A stretch of 64,000 nucleotides of DNA from Glandiceps talaboti (GCF_964340395.1 NC_135562.1:24195360-24259359); one strand, 5' to 3'. Shown: positions 12,546 through 26,200, counted from the first letter of the stretch. Notes: a model not told the origin generated them from the letters alone. Made by a program: numbers and translations.

Positions 12546-13344
12546 TATTTTGAAATTGTTTTGTGAGAGATGTATGACTGATAATAATATCAAACACCCT
12601 GACCAGTATTGAATCACATGTGATTAAACACATTTGTGTAGAGTTACACATAATATGGTACAATAAATTGGGTCTACCCTAAAGTCAGTGGTCCTAATAT
12701 GATTAATGTAACTACTTACAGACAAACTTGGCCACTAATTGAATGTGTATTGTCTAATTATTAGTAACAATTATTAGTTAATACATGTATATAGTTAGTC
12801 ATCTCATAAAAAAAATAATATTCCATCTTCCACAAGTGTGGCTTTGAGAATTGTGCTTGAAATACAAATACAAATAGCAATATTCTAGTTCCAGTACGAT
12901 CCGTGTTATGATTTACACCATGTTTATTTTCACACATCATGTTCAGTCAATGTCAGTATTCTAGCACAGAAATCTGTGCTACCTCCGACGATATTCATAT
13001 AAACATAATCCCCATATGATTTTAGTTTCAGCAGACTGGACATGGAGTTCATTTGGACATTTGCATCTCAATCCTAGAAAGGTCAACAGTTCTACCAAGT
13101 GAATATTAATGAGCAATTGTCTGAATTACAACAGCCTGTCAATTTGTGATATATTACTACTAACATGTGCCATTTACGCTTCACCCAGCATGGGGTTTAG
13201 CATCACATTAGAGTAGTGACATTGACTACATGTGATGTGTGTGAAGATGAATGTAGTGTAAATTGTAACACAGATTGTATTGGAACTAGACTAACAAGAA
13301 ATAACTATATGGTGAATTGGTGGACAATGAACACAAGTGCTGAC
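12546..13344. other. Unassigned sequence with one perfect hairpin
   Basis: No gene recognised. At 12962-12981 there is a perfect 9-bp stem with a 2-nt loop (TAGCACAGA-AA-TCTGTGCTA) whose TAGCACA start recalls the family A 5' motif. It could be a relic element end. The remainder is AT-rich with no pattern seen. Confidence 0.5.
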
Positions 13345-15045
13345 TTTTATTACATGTGTACCAGAGATTGCACCATTGTACATACATACTACTATTACTA
13401 GTGGTATTATTACATTATGTACCAGAGATTACTTGCACTATTGTACACACATACTAGTGGTATTATTACATTATGTACCAGAGATTACTTGCACCATTGT
13501 ACACACATACTAGTGGTATTATTACATTATGTACCAAAGATTACTTGCACCATTGTACAAACATACTAGTGGTATTATTACATATGTACCAGAGATTACT
13601 TGCACCGTTGTACATACGTACATGCATACATACATACTAGTGGTATTATTAAATTATGTACCAGAGATTACTTGCACCATTGTACGTATGTACGTATATA
13701 CATACCAGTGGTATTATTAGTCCCCGCCGGACGAAGTCCGGGACGGGGACTTAAGGATTGGGTTCCGTCTGTCCGTGTGTCCGTCCGTCCATCCGTCCGT
13801 CCGTCCGTCTGCAGCCGTTTCTTGGAGATGCCTGGACCGATTTCTTTCAAACTTGGTACAGGGGCAATATACAATGGCATACATATGCACGTCAATTTGT
13901 TTCATGATACGATCCAATATGGCCGCCTAGAAGCCATTTTGTTTGCAAATTTTCCCTGTCTAAAGCCATAACTCAGACATGCTTGAACAGATCTCATTCA
14001 AAGTTGGTATTAGGACAGTGTTCTATAGCATATATGTGCATATTCATTGTTGTCATGATACGATCCAATATGGCCACCTGGCAGCCATTTTGTTTGTGAA
14101 TTTTCATGTCCAAAGCCAAAACTCAGACATGCTTGAACAGATCTCATTCAAAGTTGGTATTAGGACAGTGTTTTATGACATACATGTGCATATCCATTTT
14201 CATTGTGATACGATCCAATATGGCTGCCTGGCAGCCATTTTGTTTGCGAATTTTCCATGTCCAAAGCCATAACTCAGACATGCTTGAACAGATCTCATTC
14301 AAAGTTGGTATTAGGACAGTGTTCTATGACATACATGTGCATATCCATTTTCATTGTGATACGATCCAATATGGCTGCCTGGCAGCCATTTTGTTTGCGA
14401 ATTTTCCATGTCCAAAGCCATAACTCAGACATGCTTGAACAGATCTCATTCAAAGTTGGTATTAGGACAGTGTTCTATGACATACATGTGCATATTCATT
14501 GTTGTTGTAAAACGATCCAATATGGCCGCCTGACAGCCATTTTGTTTGCGGTTTTTCAATGTCCAAAGCCATAACTCAGACATGCTTAAACAGATCACAT
14601 TCAAAGTTGGTATTAGGACAGTGTTCTATGACATACATGTGCATATCCATTTTCATCGTGATATGATCCCCCATACCCGACCAATCCTTTATTGTTGTAG
14701 GCATGTTCCATGTCCAACAAGCAGACACAACATATCTAAGTCTGTTTGATTTAGGTTCACAAGTGTTGTTGCGTGATCAGAGTAGTGATAATTCCTTAAA
14801 ACCCAATCAAAGCGGGGACTATGTCATTCTCAATGACTTGTTACATATGTACCAGATATTACTTGCACCGGTGCACACACACACATACTAGTGGTATTAT
14901 TACATTATGTACCAAAGATTACTTGCCCCATTGTACGTACATACATACATACATACATACATACATACATACATACTAGTGGTATTATTACATATGTACT
15001 AGAGATTACTTGAACCATTGTACATACATACTAGTGGTATTTGTA
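13345..15045. repeat. 56-bp minisatellite interrupted by element C2
   Basis: Units contain GTGGTATTATTACATTATGT, ACCAGAGATTACTTGCACC and ATTGTACACACATACTA. GTGGTATT starts at 13457, 13513 and 13569 (period 56), then at 13640 and 13708, where an ACAT/TACG microsatellite inside the unit has expanded. The array stops at 13717 for element C2 and resumes at 14842. A further (ACAT)n expansion lies at about 14939-14976. Confidence 0.95.
13718..14841 (+). mobile_element. Family C HINE/pearl-like element, copy C2
   Basis: 1124-bp second copy of C1. It has TAGTCCCCGC at 13718-13727 with the same 5' hairpin, then a (CCGT)n microsatellite to about 13810. There are six core units of about 151 bp (ACATGCTT starts recur at 150/151 bp: 13981, 14131, 14282, 14433, 14584 for GCTT). 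The tail carries GCGGGGACTA (14812-14821, a perfect inverse of the 5' motif) and hairpin GTCATT-CTC-AATGAC (14823-14837). C2 is 452 bp longer than C1, equal to three core units, so copies differ by core number. The flanks ATTAT and TACATATG rejoin to the array unit, again T^T, or a TTA duplication. Confidence 0.88.
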
Positions 15046-16680
15046 CTCCAGTGCAATACCGAAAACATTGTTACATACCTGCATGCAAATAATATGCAAA
15101 TAACACAAAAGTGTATGATGGCACAGTATCATTTTTACAAAAATTTGCTGTTCCGGATAAACATGTGTAATAATAACAGAACCCCATTCTGCTCATGCTT
15201 GCAGTGTTTTCTGATGCACTTTCACTCACTACACTCATCAAAGTACGGCTGCAGAGAACACTGCAAGCACTCATGCAAATACCTTAAGTATACCACACTT
15301 GTACTCGCGCGTCATCAGGTTGTGTCATACTATTGTCACAAGTCGTCATCAGGTTGTGTCATAATATCGTATATCAGAAAAAATTAAGTTAAATTTTCCA
15401 TGAAGGCATCCTAAAAAATTAGATAGTTTATATGTTGAGTCTGATACAATTTGTTTTTGGCTGGAAGTTTAGAATGGATGATGACCATGTATATAGAAGT
15501 CTGTGAATAACAGAAACACCAATAAACTAAGACCATGTGTGTAGAAGTTTGTGAATAACAGAAACAATGATAATCTGAAAGCAAACCCTGCAGCTACTCA
15601 GTATCTGTATCAATTATTGATTTGCCAATCATAAACAGAAAGTTTCTGTCACTTCATAAAAAAACACTTTGACCTTTACCCCCTCCCTATTGCTGCATAG
15701 TATCAGTTTTCATTTTTCAATGTATGTCTTTCAAGCAAATGTCATATTCATGAATAACACAACTATTTTTTGCAAAGTGTGATTAATGTATGTGAATTAT
15801 TTATGAGACACCAATTTATTGATAGATTTAGGAGAGTAAAATTAAAAGGATTTGTATCGTTTAACTCTGATTTATTGTCATCTTGCATTCCCAGATGTTT
15901 GGTATTAAACAGGGGTGAGGTTGGGTTTGGTGCCACACATCAACTCAGATTCAGATTCATATTAAGATATAGATTCCTTGGTCATTGTAGCAATAGGAGT
16001 AAGTCAAATCAACTTCTTAACAAAGAAATAATTTAATTCACTCAAAAAGAGCTCTATTTAATGGGGATTTTACAAAAATTAGTTGACACAAACAAATATT
16101 TATTGAATAGTAAGTTCAGTTGCTTCATTTACTTTCTTAGATATATGTTGTTGCCAAGGTAATGCAGTACACACATCTGGAAAATAAACATGAATAAAGG
16201 AAGTAAATAAATACCATTCATAAAAATGATATGAAATGGGATGGGGGATAACAATTGAAATTAGGGCGGAGATAGCAATTGAAATGGGGTAGGAGGTGAT
16301 GGTGAAGCATCATTATCAAAAGTGGAAAATGATGTGTTCTTTAGTATACTTAACAGCTAAGAATGAAACTGCGACCAGTAGTTAAAGTAGTTTGCTATAA
16401 CAATAGAAAATAATGATTACTGTTATGTTGATTGATTGAATCTGTTTGATTGATTGATTGATTTGACTGATTGATTGATTGATTGAATGATTGATTGATT
16501 AATTGAGTGAGTGATTGAAGCAAGATGAGTAGTAGATTGGACAGTATTAACAATCAACAGACCATTACTAGTTGTGTTTTATATAATATTTTCTATCCAT
16601 TATGTAAAACTAATTATTCATGTTTTAGAGTAATAATTAATAATTTTAATAATAGTTGAGTTTATTTAAATGTTATCTAC
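15046..16680. other. Unassigned sequence with short duplications and GATT repeats
   Basis: No gene recognised. The open frames at 15010-15387 and 15770-16036 (+) have no family motifs. Short direct duplications occur at 15308-15363 (GTCATCAGGTTGTGTCATA twice) and 15478-15570 (GACCATGTRTRTAGAAGTYT, then GTGAATAACAGAAACA, twice). A (GATT)n microsatellite lies at about 16428-16510. Confidence 0.55.
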
Positions 16681-17420
16681 CCTAAGTGAAGTAGTTTGTT
16701 ATGCCGAGTTCAAAAAAGAGGGTAATTTTATGAACATCTGATGCCATGGTAATGAAAATCACCATAATATGCAGATTACTTGTCCAAATTTTGATATAAA
16801 ACATGGAAAAAAATAAAATTTTTGTAGAGAAATATTCTTGCTTTTGGCATGTATGAGTCAGTACTATCCAATGTAACACGATTTGTCTAAAATAGAACAG
16901 CTGTTTCCATGGAAACATACAGGAGGCTTAAAAATGTTCTCTTGGTAAAATATTTTCTACTGACAAATTAACATTATGAATTCAATAATAATGTTTATTT
17001 GCATATTGCCAGCCTAACGTGGGATAGTTTGTTATGGCGAATTTAAAAAAGTTACCATTTTATGAAAATCGGTTGCCATGGTAACAAAAATCACCACCTT
17101 ACATGGATTTTTTGAAAATTAGACGTAAAACATGAGCAAAAAAAATTAAGAAAAAATTTTCCTTGCTTCTAACTTCTAGCATTTATAAGTTAGGCATGTC
17201 CTTTGTAACACAAATTGTCTAAAAGCTTTTTCTATGGAAACATAAAGTAGACTTAACGTATGTCTTTGCTAAAATATATTCCTGTGACAACATAATGTCT
17301 TTAACAAAATATTTTGCCTGAAAACCATCATACATATATGTAAGAACTTGTTATTTGTTATAGTGGGTTTTAAAAAAATAGTCATAAACATCAGTTGCCA
17401 TGGCAACAAAATCACTATAA
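16681..17420 (+). repeat. 330-bp diverged tandem repeat, about 2.3 copies, with X-box-like palindromes
   Basis: TTTGTTATGCCG-type landmarks recur at 16695, 17028 and about 17354 (steps of 333 and 326). Each copy has a CCATGG-centred palindrome: GATGCCATGGTAAT (16740-16753), GTTGCCATGGTAAC (17072-17085), GTTGCCATGGCAAC (17393-17406). Copy 1 also has GTTTCCATGGAAAC (16903-16916). The second and third fit the RFX X-box consensus (GTNRCC then RGYAAC). Whether they bind RFX proteins is unknown. No coding potential. Confidence 0.8.
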
Positions 17421-18258
17421 TTGCAAAACTAGAAAAAATATGAAGAAAATGAAATATACAAAAATATCTCCTTGGTTTGGAGTGAATAGAGAAAAATAGA
17501 GATATAACTTTATACTTTGTCAAATTACATGTAAAATTACAATTTAATACAAATGAAAGTCAACACATGAAAATACAGCCATGTTTTGTTCATATAATGT
17601 GTATCTGACTTACATTGCTAGAATTTACAAAGATGTTACAAACAACTTATAGTACACACATACCTTACTTTAGCCAAGTACAAAGTTCGACGTCCTTTCA
17701 AATAACGTACAGTACTGTCAATGAAACAATGACACTATAAGACGATATTTCGTTGTATTTCTGCATGTGTAGTTTTCATATTTAGCTCATAAACTTGAAG
17801 GTGAGACTATGAGTTGTAAACAGTGGTGTAATAGTCCATTCAGTTTGAAAGGTCTTGAACAACTGCAACTGATACTTGGTTCATGATTATCAACAAAGAT
17901 AATTTCCTTGAAAATAAACCCAGGGATTACATTTTTTTGTAGACCACAAGAATCCCTGTCTCGGCACATGGTTTTATGACAGCATGTTTCAAACAAACAA
18001 CATTCTGAATTTCTCTTCAGTCAGGGACTTCATTCAGTAACTTGAAAGTTCAAGGAAAGCTCGCAAGACGAATTCAAATATGTGTGGTCACGTTGATTGC
18101 TATGCTGTCCGTCTGTCACTGAATATTTGCCTTTTTCAAGATAGAGATGTACTTTTGCAATTGACGTTCTCATTTCAGACATTAAAGCACTCCAACCCTT
18201 GAGCAAGTCAACCAAAATGTAAGCGTCATACCTTCATTCCAAGGATTTTGTTTCAAAT
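17421..18258. other. Unassigned sequence; no gene seen
   Basis: Short open frames at 17787-17996 and 18030-18215 (minus) show no recognisable domain. Base composition is slightly less AT-rich than its surroundings from 17780 on. This part could include unique or old SINE-body sequence, given the tRNA-like block to its right. Confidence 0.4.
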
Positions 18259-18335
18259 GGGAGCGACGGGACATGAACCTGCAACTTGCAAATTCCATGT
18301 GTGCCACTCTCATCACTTGACCATCATAACTCCAC
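18259..18335 (-). repeat. tRNA-like SINE head (relic)
   Basis: On the minus strand the sequence reads as a tRNA-derived head. An A-box-like stretch (TGGTCAAGTGATGAGAGTGG) is followed about 35 nt later by a B-box-like GGTTCATGTCCCGTC and an acceptor-like CGCTCCCA. It does not fold into a good modern tRNA by eye and has no clear anticodon arm, so I call it a SINE relic rather than a tRNA gene. Its 5' side is overwritten by the CTCCACA minisatellite. Confidence 0.45.
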
Positions 18336-19547
18336 ACACTACTCCACAGACTCCACACTCTACTCCATAGACTCCACACTACTCCACAGACTCCACACTA
18401 CTCCACAGACTCTACACTCTACTCCACAGACTCCACACTCTATTCCACAGACTCTACACTCTACTCCACAGACTCCACACTCTACTCCACAGACTCCACA
18501 CTACTCCACAGACTCCACTCTACTCCAGACTCCACACTCTACTCCACAGACTCCACACTCTACTCCAGACTCCACACTCTACTCCACAGACTCCACACTC
18601 TACTCCACAGACTCCACACTCTACTCCACACTACTCCACAGACTCCCCACTCCACTCCACAGATTCCACCCTCTACTCCAGACTCTACTACTCCAGACTC
18701 CACACTCTACTCCACAGACTCCACACTCTACTCCGCAGACTCTACACTCTACTCCACAGACTCCACACTACTCCACAGACTGCACACAACTCCAGACCCC
18801 ACACTCTACTCCAGACTCTACACTCTACTCCACAGACTCCACACTCTACTCCGCAGACTCTACACTCTACTCCGCAGACTCTACACTCTACTCCACACTA
18901 CTCCACAGACTCTACACTCTACTCCACAGACTCCACACTACTCCACAGACTCCACACTCTACTCCAGACTCCAGACTCCACTCCACAGACTCCACCCCAG
19001 ACTCTACTACTCCAGACTCCACACTCTACTCCACAGACTCCATTCTACTCCACAGACTCTACACTACTCCACAGACTCCACACTCTACTCCACAGACTCT
19101 ACACTCTACTCCCACTGCTCCACAGACTCCACTCTACTCCAAACTCCACTCTACTACTCCACAGACTCCACTCTACTCCACAGACTCCACACAACTCCAG
19201 ACCCCACACTCTACTCCAGACTCCACACTACTCCTCAGACTCTACACTCTACTCCACAGACTCCGCACTACTCCTCAGACTCTACACTCTATTCCACAGA
19301 CTCCACACTACTCCACAGACTCTACACTCTACTCCACAGACTCCGCACTACTCCACAGACTCCACACTACTCCTCAGACTCTACACTCTACTCCACAGAC
19401 TCCACACTACTCCACAGACTCTACACTCTACTCCACAGACTCTACACTCTACTCCACAGACTCCACACTACTCCTCAGACTCTATAGCCACTCTACTCCA
19501 CAGACTCTACACTCTACTCCACAGACTCTACACTCTACTCCACAGAC
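18314..19547. repeat. CTCCACAGACTCCACA minisatellite, 17/19/21-bp units
   Basis: About 1.23 kb made of mixed units: ACTCTACTCCACAGACTCCAC (21 bp) and shorter forms lacking CT or CA. The pyrimidine- and C-rich strand is the plus strand. It yields a 422-codon open frame (18286-19554) of Ser/Thr/Pro/His/Gln repeats only because the units contain no stop. Unit lengths that are not multiples of 3 make a selected protein unlikely. Confidence 0.95.
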
Positions 19548-19555
19548 TAGTTAAA

Positions 19556-20793
19556 AACATATAAATTTTCACTATTCTGATTCTGATTCTATAGTAATAA
19601 ATGCATAGTAAGATGATATAAAAACTTTTGTGGTTGCCTTGGTGACTATTTGCCTTTCATACTGTAATTAGAATCTATTGATAGATAGTAAATTTCAAAT
19701 AGATTTGAATGAGAGAAACTTACTTTGGTGATTTGTTGGTATAGCCAAAGTTAGCATAAATAGTCAGGTGGAGATTTGATAAAACGTAACAGCTGAGGTG
19801 ACTTTGATAACTTTGACAGTGAATTTAAGTTTTGGATTGATTTAGAACTGACACACGTGTTATACCCAGCACCTTTGTGAACTTTGGACAGCTTTGTGCT
19901 TACAGACTGTGAGACAACAGGCATCGTCTACAACACAATTGGAATTACACGTTAATTTATTCCCTGTACATCTGTGGTGGAAGTCCGGTGACAGATTAAT
20001 AGCAATCAATTTGTGTTTATATGCTGTAAATGTTTACAGAGTAATGAGTTAGTCTTATTTATCAAACTTTACCAATACTTGTAAGCTGATTGGCTAAGAA
20101 GTATTACTCACAGTTATGCTGGCAAACAGATTAGCTCAGAATTATCACCTAAAGCTATACTTGCAAACTGATTGGTTGAAGAGTATTACTCACAGTTATA
20201 TTTGCAAGCTGATTGGCTGAGAATTATCCCTTGGTGCATTCGCATATTTATAATATATGCAATTGAAAAAAAAATAAAACGAATTAATTCACTATTTTAG
20301 ATACAAACTTGTACAGTTGATTTGTTTTACCCTTGTGAGTGCAAAACATATGGCATCATTTATTGTCTTTTTGTTCCTAAAGATTAAATCAACGGATGCA
20401 GTTTATTGAATCATGAATGATAAAGAAGCAAATGTTAATATTTTAGGATAAACTACTGTCATAGAGATCTTTGTTATCACAACCCTACATGTATCACCTA
20501 TGACACGACGAGGCTGTTAATGTTTTTTCAAATTTTTCAATGTTATCTTTACACATACATATTTGTCAATCAGTGTTTGTGTGAGCACAGGTATACCACC
20601 TGTTGTCTGGGTAACGGTGCCAGAATAAACAACTACTCATTGAATTTGGCAGCTTTTCAGTGGTGCATGACACAATGCATGTTTTCATTCAAGGTAAAAT
20701 TTATTGCAGTAATTCTGGTGATGGAAAGTGCGGTAGGAAAAAATAGGTTTAGCAATAAGTTACTCCATCCATAACTAGTACTTGTGTTAGTTT
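19556..20793. other. Unassigned sequence with a three-times repeated 45-bp motif
   Basis: No gene recognised. Around 20080-20225 the phrase AAGCTGATTGGCTAAGAAGT / TATTACTCACAGTTAT occurs in three diverged copies. A small open frame at 20520-20774 (+) has no motif. Confidence 0.5.
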
Positions 20794-20926
20794 TTGACAA
20801 ATTCCAATGTCCCCTGACAAATTCAACTTTCCCTGTCCCCTAACAAATTCAACTTTCCCTGTCCCCTAACAAATTCTACCATCCCTGTCCCCTGACAAAT
20901 TCAACTTTCCCTGTCCTCTGACAAAA
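20794..20926. repeat. 26-bp minisatellite, about 5 copies
   Basis: Units of ACAAATTCAACTTT plus CCCTGTCCCCTA. ATTCAAC starts at 20821 and 20847 (period 26). Confidence 0.9.
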
Positions 20927-21120
20927 CCAACACTAGCCCAATACTAGCCCAACACTAGGTCAACACAGTCACTAGCCCAACACTAACTGAAAACCCAGCC
21001 CAATATTAGCCAAACACTAGGTCAACACTAACTCAAAACCTAGCCCAATACTAGCTCAACACCTAGCTCAGAACTAGCTCAACACCTAGCTCAGAACTAG
21101 CTCAACACCTACCCCAACAC
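20927..21120. repeat. Irregular CTAGCCCAACA repeats
   Basis: Short, imperfect repeats of AACACTAGCCCAACACTAGG, then CTAGCTCAGAACTAGCTCAA, with variable spacing and rapid change from one unit type to the next. Confidence 0.8.
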
Positions 21121-21194
21121 TGCTAGCGCAGTCAAAAATTCCTGAATTGTACTGTAGATTTACTTTGAATAAAATGACTACATCTTCACTACCC

Positions 21195-21760
21195 TGACTT
21201 GGCCATTTATTTTCCCATTGTTCTGACTTAGCCAAGTATTTCCCTGCTGGATTAGCTAAGTATTTCCTTGCTGGATTAGCTAAGTATTTCCCTGCTGGAT
21301 TAGCTAAGTATTTCCATGCTGGATTAGCTAAGTATTTCCCTGCTGGATTAGCCAAATATTTCCCTGTTGGATTAGCCAAGTATTTCCCTGCTGGATTAGC
21401 TAAGTATTTCCCTGCTGGAATAGCTAAGTATTTCCCTGCTGGATTAGCTAAGTATTTCCCTGCTGGATTAGCTAAGTATTTCCCTGCTGGATTAGCCAAA
21501 TATTTCCCTGCTGGATTAGCTAAGTATTTCCCTGCTGGAATAGCTAAGTATTTCCCTGCTGGATTAGCTAAGTATTTCCCTGCTGTATTAGCTAAGTATT
21601 TCCCTGCTGGATTAGCCAAATATTTCCCTGCTGGATTAGCTAAGTATTTCCCTGCTGGATTAGCTAAGTATTTCCCTGTTGGATTAGCTAAGTGTCTTCC
21701 CTGTTGGATTAGCTAAGTGTCTTCCCACAGGATTAGCTAAGTATTTCCCTGCTGGATGTC
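21195..21760. repeat. 24-bp minisatellite, about 23 copies
   Basis: Unit TTTCCCTGCTGGATTAGC plus TAAGTA, period 24. The last units (about 21690-21740) change to TGTCTTCCC and break the frame. The minus strand reads as repeats of eight codons, GKYLANPA (177 codons, 21086-21619). Repeat translation plus an uninformative tail gives no basis for a gene call. Confidence 0.95.
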
Positions 21761-21975
21761 AACTCTGTTCAGAAATTTTGAATGAGGCTTTGTACAATAA
21801 ATTACAACAATGGAAAAGCCAGCAAGATTAATGGACAAAACATGGAAATGTGGTGAATATTTGTAAACTCTTCTCCTAAAACACAGTTACTGAATGTCAC
21901 ACACAAATTTCTTGTTACATATTGCGATCAGGTTAGAAAATATAAAACAAATAATTTGAATAATATTTTTGTGAA

Positions 21976-22185
21976 TAGATAAATAAATAAATAAATAAAT
22001 AAATAAGTAAATGAATAAATATTCACATTGATAAATGAATAATAAATGTATAAATAAGTAAATAAATAAATAGATAGATAAATAAATAAATAAATAATTA
22101 AATGAATAAATAATCACATTGATAAATGAATAATAAATAGATAAATAAGTAAATAAATAAATGGATAGATAAATGAATAAATGAA
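21976..22185. repeat. AAAT/AATG-rich compound repeat
   Basis: TAAA/TGAA tetranucleotide tracts with an embedded duplicated block: ATTCACATTGATAAATGAAT near 22020 and ATCACATTGATAAATGAATA near 22112. It abuts the left arm of the inverted repeat at 22186, and another AAAT-rich tract lies on the other side. Confidence 0.85.
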
Positions 22186-22393
22186 TAATAACAAAGTAAT
22201 TATAATCTATCCTACTGGGCTTGCTGTTGTTTTTGAATGGCAACAGTTTCATGTCCTATCCTGGACGCTTCCACAGGCCGACTGATGATCTGATGACAGA
22301 TGGTTGGTGACACCTGACAGACTGTTGTGACAACTGTTACCATTCAAAACAACAATAAGTCCAGTAGGATAGATTATAATTTGTTTGTTATTA
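22186..22393. repeat. Long inverted repeat, about 62-bp arms
   Basis: The left arm (22186-22247: TAATAACAAA…TATAATCTATCCTACTGG…GAATGGCAACAGT) is the inverse of the right arm (22331-22393) with a handful of mismatches, around an 83-nt spacer. A/T tetranucleotide repeats flank it on both sides. It could be a small MITE-like element or a large stem-loop. No open frame. Ends and target duplication are unclear because the flanks are simple sequence. Confidence 0.8.
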
Positions 22394-22567
22394 ACTTCAT
22401 ACCTGGATGATTGAGAACATTCATAGACAGAATGAATGAATAAATAAAATGTAACTAAATTGAAATGGATAAATAAACCATCTAATTCGTAAATTTTGTT
22501 AATAATTGAGAAACTATGAATTGAAAGAGTAAATAAATTAATGGAGTAAGTGACCTTAAAAAAATTG

Positions 22568-23261
<694 letters not shown>

Positions 23262-26200
23262 ATGTATAGATGGGTGTAGACAGTGTGAGATTATTACTTA
23301 GTATAGATGGGTGTAGACAGTGTGAGATTATTACTTAGTATAGATGGGTGTAGACAGTGTGAGATTATTACTTAGTATAGATGGGTATAGATAGTCTGAT
23401 ATTATTACTTAGTATAGATGGGTGTAGATAGTGTGAGATTATTACTTAGTATAGATGGGTGTAGATAGTCTGAGATTAGTACTTAGTATAGATGGGTGTA
23501 GATAGTCTGATATTATTACTTAGTATAGATGCATATAGATAGTGTGAAATTATTACTTAGTATAGATGGGTATAGATAGTCTGAGATTAGTACTTAGTAT
23601 AGATGGGTGTAGATAGTCTGATATTATTACTTAGTATAGATGGATGTAGACAGTGTGAGATTATTACTTAGTATAGATGGGTGTAGACAGTGTGAGATTA
23701 TTACTTAGTATAGATGGGTATAGATAGTCTGATATTATTACTTAGTATAGATGGGTGTAGATAGTGTGAGATTATTACTTAGTATAGATGGGTATAGATA
23801 GTCTGATATTATTACTTAGTATAGATGGGTGTAGATAGTGTGAAATTATTACTTAGTATAGATGGGTGTAGATAGTCTGATATTATTACTTAGTATAGAT
23901 GGATGTAGACAGTGTGAGATTATTACTTAGTATAGATGGGTGTAGACAGTGTGAGATTATTACTTAGTATAGATGGGTATAGATAGTCTGATATTATTAC
24001 TTAGTATAGATGGGTGTAGATAGTGTGAGATTATTACTTAGTATAGATGGGTATAGATAGTCTGATATTATTACTTAGTATAGATGGGTGTAGATAGTGT
24101 GAAATTATTACTTAGTATAGATGGGTGTAGATAGTCTGATATTATTACTTAGTATAGATGGGTGTAGATAGTCTGAGATTAGTACTTAGTATAGATGGGT
24201 GTAGATAGTCTGAAATTATTACTTAGTATAGATGGGTATAGATAGTCTGAGATTAGTACTTAGTATAGATGGGTGTAGATAGTCTGAGATTAGTACTTAG
24301 TATAGATGGGTGTAGATAGTCTGAAATTATTACTTAGTATAGATGGGTATAGATAGTGTGAAATTATTACTTAGTATATATGGGTATAGATAGTCTGAGA
24401 TTAGTACTTAGTATAGATGGGTGTAGATAGTCTGATATTATTACTTAGTATAGATGGGTATAGATAGTCTGATATTATTACTTAGTATAGATGGGTATAG
24501 ATAGTGTGAAATTATTACTTAGTATAGATGGGTGTAGATAGTCTGATATTATTACTTAGTATAGATGGGTATATATAGTCTGATATTAGTACTTAGTATA
24601 GATGGGTATATATAGTCTGATATTATTACTTAGTATAGATGGGTATAGATAGTGTGAAATTAGTACTTAGTATAGATGGGTGTAGATAGTCTGAGATTAG
24701 TACTTAGTATAGATGGGTGTAGATAGTCTGAGATTAGTACTTAGTATAGATGGGTGTAGATAGTCTGATATTATTACTTAGTATAGATGGGTGTAGATAG
24801 TCTGAGATTATTACTTAGTATAGATGGGTATAGATAGTCTGATATTATTACTTAGTATAGATGGGTATAGATAGTGTGAGATTAGTACTTAGTATAGATG
24901 GGTATAGATAGTGTGAAATTAGTACTTAGTATAGATGGGTGTAGATAGTGTGAGATTAGTACTTAGTATAGATGGGTGTAGATAGTCTGAGATTAGTACT
25001 TAGTATAGATGGGTGTAGATAGTCTGATATTATTACTTAGTATAGATGGGTGTAGATAGTCTGAGATTATTACTTAGTATAGATGGGTATAGATAGTCTG
25101 ATATTATTACTTAGTATAGATGGGTATAGATAGTCTGAGATTAGTACTTAGTATAGATGGGTATAGATAGTCTGATATTATTACTTAGTATAGATGGGTG
25201 TAGATAGTCTGATATTATTACTTAGTATAGATGCATATATATAGTCTGAGATTATTACTTAGTATATATGGGTATAGATAGTCTGATATTATTACTTAGT
25301 ATAGATGGGTATAGATAGTCTGAGATTAGTACTTAGTATAGATGGGTGTAGATAGTCTGAGATTATTACTTAGTATAGATGGGTATAGATAGTCTGAGAT
25401 TAGTACTTAGTATAGATGGGTGTAGATAGTCTGATATTATTGCTTAGTATAGATGGGTATAGATAGTCTGATATTATTACTTAGTATAGATGGGTGTAGA
25501 TAGTCTGATATTAGTACTTAGTATAGATGGGTGTAGATAGTCTGATATTATTACTTAGTATAGATGGGTATATATAGTCTGATATTATTACTTAGTATAG
25601 ATGGGTATAGATAGTCTGAAATTATTACTTAGTATAGATGGGTATAGATAGTCTGATATTAGTACTTAGTATAGATGGGTATATATAGTCTGAGATTATT
25701 ACTTAGTATATATGGGTATAGATAGTCTGAAATTATTACTTAGTATAGATGGGTGTAGATAGTGTGAAATTATTACTTAGTATAGATGGGTGTAGATAGT
25801 CTGATATTAGTACTTAGTATAGATGGGTATAGATAGTCTGAGATTATTGCTTAGTATAGATGGGTATAGATAGTCTGATATTATTACTTAGTATAGATGG
25901 GTATAGATAGTGTGGAATTATTACTTAGTATAGATGCATATAGATAGTGTGAAATTATTACTTAGTATAGATGGGTGTAGATAGTCTGAGATTATTACTT
26001 AGTATAGATGGGTATAGATAGTCTGATATTATTACTTAGTATAGATGGGTGTAGATAGTCTGATATTATTACTTAGTATAGATGGGTATATATAGTCTGA
26101 GATTATTACTTAGTATATATGGGTATAGATAGTGTGAAATTATTACTTAGTATATATGGGTATAGATAGTCTGATATTATTACTTAGTATAGATGGGTGT

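Noticed and set aside
18259-18335. Functional tRNA gene
   Set aside because: B-box and acceptor-like parts are present, but there is no convincing anticodon arm and the 5' side is merged with a minisatellite. A SINE relic is more likely.
18286-19554. 422-codon open frame rich in Ser, Thr, Pro, Gln and His
   Set aside because: It is the translation of a CTCCACAGACTCCACA minisatellite with 17-, 19- and 21-bp units. It stays open only because the units contain no stop in any phase used, and there is no non-repeat domain.
21086-21619. 177-codon minus-strand frame of GKYLANPA repeats with a unique C-terminus
   Set aside because: 24-bp minisatellite translation. The upstream units shift frame and the tail shows no recognisable domain.
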